64,000 nt of DNA from Deltaproteobacteria bacterium (GTDB taxonomy: Bacteria > Myxococcota_A > UBA796 > GCA-2862545): the NCBI GenBank assembly GCA_016938035.1, contig JAFGVK010000097.1, positions 1 through 64,000 of the forward strand, written 5' to 3'. Below, one piece after another: positions 1 through 6,992 of this stretch. The position numbers and the translations under genes are program-made. The number at the start of each line of letters is the position of its first letter. Within the stretch, counting starts at the first letter, position 1. The notes beneath the pieces are model-generated. The model had not been told where the DNA came from and made no database searches. It worked only from the letters and a program-made list of their open reading frames with translations.

Positions 1-1267
1 GCCTGCCCGCTGGGGGCGGGATCCTGGCGGGCGATCTCGCCGCGAGGTTGTGGGGCGGGGTGGTTCGCGGACCCCTTCGGCCCTCCGCGGGCCTGCCAGG
101 ACGCGCGCCCTCGCGCCCCGTGTGCTCCGGCGGTTGGAGGTGGTAGGGCTGGGATCGCGTCCACGCCAGGGGTCCACGCGGCGCGCGACCTGCGGCGGGT
201 GTGCGGGGGCGGCTGGTTCGCGTCGCCGCGGGTGGAGCGCCGCGGGGCGGCGTGCATCGGGGGGGGGAGGGAGCGGCCACATCACCGTTCAACCAGCCTG
301 CGGCGGAACAAGTGAGGTCCCCGGGGGGCGGGTGTGCTCCACCGTGTGGAGCGCTGTGGCACACCGGCTGCTTGGGCACGAGCCCACAAGGACCGGCCAA
401 CGCCTACACCCGTCGCAGCTACGGCGAGCCGGTGGGGACGACCCTCCGGCAGGCCCCCTGTATGCCTGACCGGGCTGAGAAGCACACCCCTGCCAGGAAA
501 TCCGGTCCGAGCGAATATAGTCGTGGACACACCCGCTCGCCCAGGGCATAGCATGCCCCAGCGCTCGGTGCGGAGCAGGAGGCGTGCGTCGACAACGGTG
601 GTTCGTTCGTTTTGCCACCCTGCCGCGACGCTCCACGGGCGTGGCGCGGGTTGCTGATCCCGAGCCGATCGGTCGCGATATCTGCAACATCGTTCATAGA
701 AAGGGACCTACGGTGTGAATCGACGGCTGCCTTGAGCAGGGGGCGGACGCATGGCTCGGAGGTCCTGCCTGCGTGCTTTCTACTCAGAGCGCGGCGTGCC
801 CTCCGCGCACCTGCCACCTGGACGGGATCCCGTGGCCCCCCAGCCCACGCGGCGGACATCCTCGGCACCCGCCAGGGCCCGCGCCCTGGGCTCCGCGAGA
901 TCGCCCAGCGAGGATCCCCGCTAGGAGCCCGTCACCGCCCACACCAACATGGGAATACGTTCCCCGCGGCGCGCTCATCTCCTACCGTTGGGGTGGTGAT
1001 GCGCTCGGAGAGGCAGGTGGAGGGACACACCGCAGATACGCCGTAGGCCGCACGCAGCACCCGCCGCTCCCCCCTTGGGGCGGCGTCGCACTTCTCCTGG
1101 GACGGGTGGGCCTGCCTCGGCGGACGCGCCACCCGGGTCCGAAGGACCGTGTCCTCCACGATCGCGGGAGACAATCTTGGAAGTTCCTGCCCCTGCAAGC
1201 CCGAGCCGCCGCCGAGGAGGCGACGCTCCCTGGCGGCTCCCTCTGCCTGAAAGTCCGGGCATCCCCC
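1..1267. other. Gene-free region with one family B repeat
   Basis: I see no convincing gene in the first 1.27 kb. Open frames exist on both strands but they lack ribosome binding sites, recognisable domains and sensible composition, and they read through each other. The only organised signal is an inverted copy of intergenic repeat family B near 494-767. The left window edge may cut a gene whose 3' end I cannot see. Confidence 0.6.
494..767 (-). repeat. Intergenic repeat family B, copy B1
   Basis: Read on the minus strand this 274 bp segment matches three plus-strand segments at 4429, 6661 and 14288. Shared blocks in order are an AGCCGTCGATTCAC-like block, a GACCGATCGGCTCGGG block, a GCGCTGGG...ATGC block and a CCACGA...GCTCGGAC block. 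Its two ends are imperfect inverted repeats: CAGGAAATCCGGTCC at one end and CAGGACCTCCGAGCC, read inward, at the other. It is the only copy in reverse orientation. No protein frame is kept across copies. Confidence 0.75.
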
Positions 1268-2200
1268 TCACACTCGTGGGATCACAGGATGGGGTGCGAT
1301 CTCGGAGGCGATGGATCCGTCGACAAGCTCGAACCGGGCCCCACGGCCCTCTGCGCGCGCCAGCACCAGGTTCTCCTTGGCCCGGTCGATGTGCGCCGCT
1401 GTGATCTCTCCGGTGACGCCCAGGTGATCGACCACCTCCGCCGCCAGCGCGTTCGTCAGCCACGGCTGACCCTGCGTGTAATAGAACACTCGCTCCAGCG
1501 CCCCCTCCGAGAAGGGCTGCCCCGTCGCCTCCGTGTGCTGAACCAGCAGCTCCCTCACCTGCGCCTCGGTGAACGAGGGCATCCGCGTTGACGCAACGTT
1601 GATGTTGAACGGCGACGACGTCCCCAGACGCCCCTTCCCACCGCTCGCCATCCTGTAGTCCCGAACGTCTCGGAGACCGCACAGGATCACCGCGTGCGGG
1701 GCCCGGGTCGCGTACGAAGCCCGGAGCTGCCGCAGCACCGTGCGCAGGCCGTCGTCTCGAAGGGCGTCGATCTCGTCGAAGAAGAGCACCACTGGCTTGG
1801 GGCAGGACCTGCACCACGCGCGAAGGTTGGAGGACAGCTGAACACCGACCGGCGCGCTTACAACAGGCGGCGGCCGCAGCGCCTCGGGGAGGTCGTCCTC
1901 GGCGGTCATCGCGATCTGCCGCAGCAGCGCCCCCTCCACCTCACCCACGTCGTCCGAGACCGCCTCCCCTGCCTCGCAGGAGAATAACGGCGCGGCAAAG
2001 CGCCCCTCCTCCGTCAGCGCCTTCGCCAGGGCCCGAAGGGTCGGCGTCTTCCCCGTCTGACGCGGCGCGTGGAGCACGAAGCAGCCCTGCCAATCGATCA
2101 GCGCGATGGCCTCCGGGAAGCGCGCCAGCGGGTCGATCCCATAGTGACGCACTGGATCACAGGGGCCAGCGGTGTTGAAGAAGCGGGGTGTTGTCGTCAT
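1268..2200 (-). CDS. AAA-like P-loop ATPase, possibly C-terminally shortened
   Basis: A 310-residue ATP-binding protein. The start at 2200 is chosen because GGGGAGG lies just upstream of ATG and the protein then opens MTTTPRFFNTAGP, typical of this family. A Walker A motif (APRQTGKT) sits near residue 45, Walker B (VVLFFDEIDAL) near residue 140, and an arginine-rich sensor region follows. The family, annotated as AAA-like or ATP-binding protein in Myxococcota and relatives, is as I recall usually longer, with a further C-terminal domain after the ITAAHIDRAKE helix. Here the protein ends about 35 residues after that helix, so it may be truncated. It is divergent from the exported caspase/FGE gene, about 195 bp away. 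Substrate and partner are unknown, and no signal peptide is seen. Confidence 0.8.
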   Translation of the reverse strand: MTTTPRFFNTAGPCDPVRHYGIDPLARFPEAIALIDWQGCFVLHAPRQTGKTPTLRALAKALTEEGRFAAPLFSCEAGEAVSDDVGEVEGALLRQIAMTAEDDLPEALRPPPVVSAPVGVQLSSNLRAWCRSCPKPVVLFFDEIDALRDDGLRTVLRQLRASYATRAPHAVILCGLRDVRDYRMASGGKGRLGTSSPFNINVASTRMPSFTEAQVRELLVQHTEATGQPFSEGALERVFYYTQGQPWLTNALAAEVVDHLGVTGEITAAHIDRAKENLVLARAEGRGARFELVDGSIASEIAPHPVIPRV

Positions 2201-2394
2201 GGGCCTCCCCAAACCCCGCGCCTCGGACGGCGGGACCGGCGCGCTCGCGACGCCCGCAGCAGCCGGATGGGCAGGGGGCACGGCCACACCCCTGAGGATC
2301 CCCTCCCACCGGCGACCGACGTACCGAGGACATGCGGCTCACCGCCCCCTGAGGTAAACAGGATCTGCAGCGAGCGCAGCGCGTGGAGGTCGAG

Positions 2395-4428
2395 ATGTGG
2401 AGCCTGCTCTGGGGTCTAGGTGTAGGGGCGGTGGCGCTGGGCGCGGAGTGGCCCGACGTGACCGCAGGTCTACCGCAGACGGCGGAGGGCGCTGGTGACG
2501 CGGCGGTGATCGTGGGTCTCAGCGACTACGTGTTTGCGCCAGACGTCCCGGGGGCGCTGGAGAACGCGAGCGACTGGCGGCGCTACCTGGCGAGCCGTGG
2601 GGTCCCGCTGGCGAGTATCCACCTGCTGGCGAACGGCGCGGCGACGCGGGAGGCGATGCTGGACGAGGCGGAGTGGGCGGCGGAGCGGGTGCGTCCTGGG
2701 GGCAGGGTCTGGTTCGTGTACATCGGGCACGGCGCGCCCTCTGAGGACGGTCGCGACGGGGTGTTCGTCGGCGCAGACACCCAGGGCACCGCCCGATCTC
2801 TGTACGCGCGGGGGGTGCGTCAGGGGGAATTGCAGTCGATCCTGTCCGCTGGGCCGCAGGCCGACACGGTGATGCTCCTGGACGCGTGCTTCTCTGGGAA
2901 GACCTCGGCGGAGGGGACGCTGGTAAGGGGACTCCAGCCGCTCATCCCCACCGCAGCCACGGCGACAGGCGGGGCGCTGGTGCTGTCTGCGGGCCGCTCC
3001 GACCAATTCGCCGGTCCGCTGCCCGGGCTGGACCGTCCAGCCTTCTCCTACCTGGCGCTTGGGGCGCTGACCGGGTGGGGGGACGCGGATGGCGACGGGG
3101 AGGTGACGGCGGGTGAGGCGGTGGACTACGCATCAGGCGCCCTGTCGGTGCTGGTGACGGACCGGGTGCAGCAGCCGCAGCTGTCCGGAGGGGCGCGCGC
3201 GCGGGTGCTGGGTGGCGGTTCTCGCGGGGGGCCGGACCTGCTGGCGATGGCAGAGTCGCTGCAAGGGCGCGGTCCGGCGGAGTCGGTGGTGACGCTGGAC
3301 CAGCACCCCAGTGATCTCGGCGATCTGGAGGCACGCATACGCGAGCAGCGGTGCCGCGCTGCGGCGAGCGCCGAGGTGGTGCGTCAACGCGACGCGGGCG
3401 TGGGCGCGGCGGTTGCGGCGCGTGAGGCCGCGCTGACGGCGGAGTGGATTAGGCTGAGGGCGGTGGCCTCCGAGTGCGGCCGCCTGGAGGACGGGGACCT
3501 GCGGGGCTCCTGTCGCGCGGAGGTGCTGGGCTTCAGGGAGCGGCTGACAGGGGAGGAGGTGCGCGTGAGCGCGAGCGCGCTGGAGGTAGCCACGGCCTGC
3601 GGGCGGCGCCACGGCCTGGCGGAGGGCGCCGAGGTACCTGTGGGTGAGGGCGTCCGAGAGGAGGTGGACAGGTTCCTGTCGAGATACCGAGAGGGGAGCT
3701 GGTGGGTGGACGAGCCGGGCGACATGGCGGGCGCTGACGGTCGACAGCTCCAGAGCCCCGTGCTGGGCACGCTGCGGTGGATCCCCGCGGGGATCTTCGA
3801 GATGGGTTCACCGGAGGGAGAGGCCGGACGGGACGACGACGAGGATCAGCACGAGGTGCGGCTTCGGGCTGGGTACTGGATGATGGAGAGCGAGGTCACG
3901 CAGCGGATGTGGACCGAGGTGATGGGGAGCAGCCCGGCCTATTTCACGACCTGCGGCACGGAGTGCCCGGTGGAGACCGTGTCGTGGGAGGACGCCGCCG
4001 CGTTCGCGCGTCGTGTGTCTGCGAGGGAGGGGGTGCCCTATCGGCTCCCCACCGAGGCGGAGTGGGAGTACGCTGCGCGGGGAGGAGAGGACCACCGCTA
4101 CGCGGGGGACGGGGAGCTCGCGGCCGTGGGGTGGGTCGGGAGCGGCTCGGCGGGCACCACCCATCGGGTGTGCACCAAGCGCCGCAACGGCTACGGCCTG
4201 TGCGACATGAGCGGGAACGTGTGGGAGTGGGTGATCGACTGGGAGGGGTACTACGGCGATGACCTAGTGACGGATCCAGAGGGGCCCGCAGCGGGCACCC
4301 GCAGGGTCTACCGCGGCGGAGGCTGGAACGACGACCCGCGGAAGGCGCGGGTGGCCCACAGGGGCAGCGGCCCACCGGGCGACCGCGACATCGACCTCGG
4401 CTTCCGCCTGGTGAGGACGAGCAACTGA
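2395..4428 (+). CDS. Exported caspase-like protein fused to FGE-sulfatase domain
   Basis: A 677-residue protein. ATG at 2395 has GGAGG five bases upstream and gives a signal peptide (MWSLLWGLGVGAVALGA). Residues about 35-260 are a caspase/metacaspase (C14) fold with the catalytic pair His112 (YIGHGAP) and Cys165 (LLDACFSG). An EF-hand-like GDADGDGEVTAGE loop follows at 229-241, then a charged helical segment to about 435. Residues 455-677 form a formylglycine-generating-enzyme-like domain with RLPTEAEWEYAARGG, CDMSGNVWEW, YRGGGWNDD and LGFRLVR. The terminal Cys of true FGE (LGFRC) is absent, so FGE catalysis is unlikely and the domain is probably a binding or scaffold module. Export suggests periplasmic or surface action. 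A family B repeat begins at the base after the stop codon. Confidence 0.9.
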   Translation: MWSLLWGLGVGAVALGAEWPDVTAGLPQTAEGAGDAAVIVGLSDYVFAPDVPGALENASDWRRYLASRGVPLASIHLLANGAATREAMLDEAEWAAERVRPGGRVWFVYIGHGAPSEDGRDGVFVGADTQGTARSLYARGVRQGELQSILSAGPQADTVMLLDACFSGKTSAEGTLVRGLQPLIPTAATATGGALVLSAGRSDQFAGPLPGLDRPAFSYLALGALTGWGDADGDGEVTAGEAVDYASGALSVLVTDRVQQPQLSGGARARVLGGGSRGGPDLLAMAESLQGRGPAESVVTLDQHPSDLGDLEARIREQRCRAAASAEVVRQRDAGVGAAVAAREAALTAEWIRLRAVASECGRLEDGDLRGSCRAEVLGFRERLTGEEVRVSASALEVATACGRRHGLAEGAEVPVGEGVREEVDRFLSRYREGSWWVDEPGDMAGADGRQLQSPVLGTLRWIPAGIFEMGSPEGEAGRDDDEDQHEVRLRAGYWMMESEVTQRMWTEVMGSSPAYFTTCGTECPVETVSWEDAAAFARRVSAREGVPYRLPTEAEWEYAARGGEDHRYAGDGELAAVGWVGSGSAGTTHRVCTKRRNGYGLCDMSGNVWEWVIDWEGYYGDDLVTDPEGPAAGTRRVYRGGGWNDDPRKARVAHRGSGPPGDRDIDLGFRLVRTSN

Positions 4429-4712
4429 CAGGAGATCCGGCCCATGCGGCCGTCCATTGCTCATAACGGCCGTCGATTCACACAGATGATCCTGTGCTAT
4501 GGACGACGTCTCGATAATCGTGACCGATCGGCTCGGGTTCACCGGCCCCCTGCAGCCCGGGCCGCGCCTGTGGAAGGTCGCGGCACGGCACAAACACGAA
4601 CGAACCAACGTTATCTGCGCGAGCCTCGCTCTCCGCGCCGGGCGCTGGGTCATGCCGAGCCTCGGACAAGGGGGTGGTTCCACGACGTTGTGCGTTCGGA
4701 CCTGAGCTCCTG
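4429..4712 (+). repeat. Intergenic repeat family B, copy B2
   Basis: A 284 bp copy that starts on the base after the TGA of the caspase/FGE gene. The ends read CAGGAGATCCGGCCC and, inward from the right, CAGGAGCTCAGGTCC, an imperfect terminal inverted repeat. The core GTGACCGATCGGCTCGGG and the block GTGGTTCCACGACGTTGTGCG are nearly identical to copy B3. A frame starting at 4499 gives a short peptide, but it is not kept in other copies. Confidence 0.8.
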
Positions 4713-4768
4713 GCTGACCCTCCGCGGCCACCTGGACGGCCCGAGGGACGCCCCCGCGGTCACCGCGC

Positions 4769-5167
4769 TCAGGGCGCTCCCTCCTCCGGCGCAGGGTCCG
4801 GCGCCGGCCCCGCCCCCCTGCCGCTCATCGACACCCCCACCGCCAGAAAGACCAGCGCGAAGGCGATCAGGTCCTGCACCCGCAGGCGCTCCCTGGCCAC
4901 CAGCACGGTGAAGACCGAGAAGACCGTCAGGGTGATGGCCTCCTGCAGCACCTTGAGCTGAGGGAGGGTGAAGACGCCGCCGTAGTCCACGTGTCCCAGG
5001 CGGTTGGCGGGGACCTGGAGGGCGTACTCCGGCAGGGCGATCAGCCAGGAGAGGCCGATGGCGAGGAGCAGGGGCCAGCCCCGCTGCTTGACGTGGTAGT
5101 ACCAGGCGAAGGTCATGAAGCTGTTCGAGAGGAGCAAGAGCAGCACGGTAGGGAGCCAGCGCGGCAT
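4769..5167 (-). CDS. DMT-family (DUF486-type) small membrane protein
   Basis: A 132-residue inner-membrane protein with four hydrophobic segments near residues 5-22, 32-48, 75-92 and 98-112. The sequence resembles the DUF486/DMT superfamily: MTFAWYYH near the N-terminus, IALPEYALQVPANR in the middle and VFTLPQLKVLQE before the third helix. Members are about 110-120 residues and are annotated only as DMT-family proteins. Transport activity is unproven. The C-terminal tail is rich in Pro, Glu and Gly. A good promoter candidate lies at 5194-5222. Family placement is confident; function is unknown. Confidence 0.85.
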   Translation of the reverse strand: MPRWLPTVLLLLLSNSFMTFAWYYHVKQRGWPLLLAIGLSWLIALPEYALQVPANRLGHVDYGGVFTLPQLKVLQEAITLTVFSVFTVLVARERLRVQDLIAFALVFLAVGVSMSGRGAGPAPDPAPEEGAP

Positions 5168-5193
5168 GAGGGCCTCCGTGGCGGTGGGGCCGG

Positions 5194-5222
5194 CATATCG
5201 CCCGCTGTGGCCCGCTGGTCAA
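5194..5222 (-). promoter_or_regulatory. Sigma70-like promoter candidate for the DMT-type gene
   Basis: On the minus strand TTGACC (5217-5222) and GATATG (5194-5199) are separated by exactly 17 bp and sit about 27 bp upstream of the ATG at 5167. The -35 is near consensus; the -10 is a partial match. Confidence 0.5.
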
Positions 5223-5405
5223 CGGCGCGACACCCCGCCCTGTGCCGACGTTGGCCCGGGCGCTGCGGTGGGCCCCCCGCGTTCCGGGTCCAGAGGGCCA
5301 CAGCCCGCGACTGGCCGCACGCTCGCGCGGGCACCTGCGGAGGGAGCCCCGGCCCTTGCGCGACGCCCAGCGATCGGGGGGGGGACGCCTCCTCCCCCTA
5401 GCCTG

Positions 5406-6071
5406 CTACAGGCGGGTGCCCCGCACGCAGCGGGTCATCATGTCGCCGTTCCCCGGGTTGAACGAGTCCACCGTGGCCTGGTAGTACTGCACGTACCACT
5501 GCCCGCTCTGCGCGTCCGCCACCGCGGTGGAGGTCCAGAAGCCGTAGAGGCCGCCGAGCAGGGTGCCGTGGAGCTCCGAGGGCCAGTAGAAGCCCTCTGG
5601 GGCGGGCCCCTCGCCCTCGGCGCAGCCGTCGTAGCAGGTCTGGCTATAGCAGGACCCCGGCCCTACCTCCACGCAGCCACCCTGGTCATCGACGGTGCAG
5701 GCGCCCCCCAACTCGGTGGCGGCGCAGCCGCGCAGCAGGCTGCGGGCCTCCCCCACGGTGGGCAGCCGCCAGTCGTCGTGCCCGTCCAGCACCAGATCCT
5801 CACAATAGGCGATCGCCACCGGGAGCATCATGGTCTCGGAGAGGTAGGGGTCCTGCCAGGTGAGGCCGGAGGCGCTGTCGGTCCAGACGCTGGTGTCGGT
5901 GTCGGTGTCCGTGTCCGTGTCGGTGTCCGTGTCCGTGTCCGTGTCCGTGTCCGTGTCGGTGTCGGTGTCGGTATCGGTGTCCGACGAGGAGGTGTCCTTC
6001 TCGGTGTTGTCCGAGCCGCACCCGGGGGAAAGGGACGCGACAGCCAACAGTGCGAGCGAGCGAAACAACAT
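5406..6071 (-). CDS. Lipoprotein with (Asp-Thr)n linker and DUF1566 (Lcl C-terminal) domain
   Basis: A 221-residue secreted lipoprotein. ATG at 6071 has GGAGG upstream and gives a signal peptide ending SLSPGC, a lipobox-like site. An Asp-Thr dipeptide repeat of about 15 units follows, encoded by a 6-bp tandem repeat that probably forms a flexible surface linker. The remainder matches the DUF1566/Lcl C-terminal domain: SGLTWQDP, DGHDDWRLPTVGEARSLL, FWTSTAVADAQSGQWYV and a final MTRCVRG. Several Cys residues in the middle suggest disulfides. Domains of this type occur in exported proteins with C-type-lectin or FGE-like folds. The ligand is unknown, and the gene appears to stand alone. Confidence 0.85.
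   Translation of the reverse strand: MLFRSLALLAVASLSPGCGSDNTEKDTSSSDTDTDTDTDTDTDTDTDTDTDTDTDTDTDTSVWTDSASGLTWQDPYLSETMMLPVAIAYCEDLVLDGHDDWRLPTVGEARSLLRGCAATELGGACTVDDQGGCVEVGPGSCYSQTCYDGCAEGEGPAPEGFYWPSELHGTLLGGLYGFWTSTAVADAQSGQWYVQYYQATVDSFNPGNGDMMTRCVRGTRL
5893..5982 (-). repeat. 6-bp coding microsatellite, (Asp-Thr)n
   Basis: About fifteen tandem units of the type GTGTCC/GTGTCG read on the plus strand, with one GTATCG unit near the end. They encode an Asp-Thr run in the lipoprotein and are in frame, so changes in unit number would alter linker length without a frameshift. Confidence 0.9.
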
Positions 6072-6195
6072 GGGGGCCTCCAAGTCTCTGTGATGCGGAA
6101 CCGAATAACGGGCTGCGGCCCGCGGTGTCGTACTTTGTGGGGGCCGCGCCCCCCGAGGGGCGTGCTCCTCGGGGGCGCGGCCCCCGAGCGGAGGC

Positions 6196-6420
6196 GACGC
6201 CACGGGTCAATCAGCCGGACCGGCTCACAGGAGGGGCTTCATCATTCCAGAGGAATCATCCGATGAAGTTGCTCGTCGAATCTTCCAGACTGCAAACGGG
6301 CGCCGAGTCGCTAGGCAAATCGGCGTGCAACCGCCGTTCCGCAGGGAGGAAGCGCACTTTTCTACGCGACGAGCGTAGCAACAAGGACACGCGTCGAGAG
6401 GCCAGCGGATCGGCGCCGGG
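6196..6420 (+). repeat. Intergenic repeat family A, copy A1
   Basis: About 225 bp, matching segments at 13944, 17791, 29926 and 30214. Shared blocks are GGTCNATCAGCCGGAC near the start, CGATGAAGTTGCTCGTCGAA, a CAAACGGGCGCCG block, an AGGGAGGAAGCG block, and GACGAGCG...AACAAGGACACGCGTCGAGAGGCCAGCG at the end. A local hairpin, ATTCC-AGA-GGAAT, is enclosed by CTTCATC...GATGAAG near 6237-6268. The ends are only weakly complementary in this copy. It is followed 240 bp later by family B copy B4. Confidence 0.8.
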
Positions 6421-6660
6421 GGCGACGTTCGGGGTAGCCACCCCTGCCAGGAGGCGCCTGGAGGTGCGGAGCGCCGCGCGCGGGACCACCGCGAGCGCCC
6501 ACCCCCTGGGCCCCTCGCGGATCACCGGGGCCGCGCCCGGCTGGCTCGCGAGGACGCCCGGCGGGGGAGCCCCTCCGGGGCCCTGTGGGGCACCGCGAGG
6601 CCACCCCACCCTCCCCGATCCGCGAGGCGCCTCAGCGCGCCGCCGACGCCGGCCTTCCGA

Positions 6661-6928
6661 CAGGACATCCGGCCGCCGCGTTCGCGAAGACCGTCGCTTC
6701 GCGCGTCCGTTTCGGCGCGATGAACCCCGGCGCGCCAGTCACCACCGACCGACCAGGGCTCAGCAGCCCGTCCAAGTCCGCGCCCGGGGAGCGTCGCGGC
6801 AGGCCGGCAAAACGAACCAACCCACATTCTCGGACCAGGCCTCGCTCGCCACACCGGGCGGGCGGCAGTCCCGAGCCATGGGCGAACCAGGGATTCCACG
6901 ATGTTGCGTGCTCGGACTTCACTTCGGG
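6661..6928 (+). repeat. Intergenic repeat family B, copy B4 (most diverged)
   Basis: About 268 bp. It begins CAGGACATCCGG and keeps the GACCGACCAGGGCTC core (CCGATCGGCTCGG in other copies), GGAGCGTCGCGGCAGG as in B1, and a TTCCACGATGTTGCGTGCTCGGAC block near the right end. Terminal complementarity is poor in this copy. It ends about 65 bp from the 3' end of the transglutaminase gene. Confidence 0.65.
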
Positions 6929-6992
6929 TCCGGGAGCGGCGTGCGCCTCGCTCACCGCGTCGAGCGGCAGCTGCCGCTGCGGTCCGCGCGCC

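Noticed and set aside
773-1591. 272-codon plus-strand frame
   Set aside because: It overlaps the ATPase coding end in antisense, has no start signal, and its composition is like other shadow frames.
4499-4705. Peptide MDDVSIIVTDRLG... in family B repeats
   Set aside because: The first 13 or so codons are alike in several copies, but the frame then drifts, ends early in B3, and has no upstream Shine-Dalgarno sequence.
4429-4720. Target-site duplication CTGA flanking copy B2
   Set aside because: CTGA occurs on both sides but not at exactly equivalent distances from the ends, and other B copies show no matching duplication.
6262-6420. Conserved peptide MKLLVESSR... in family A repeats
   Set aside because: A1 and A4 keep the frame, but A2 and A3 have indels and substitutions at all codon positions, and there is no ribosome binding site. 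Conservation is better explained at nucleotide level.
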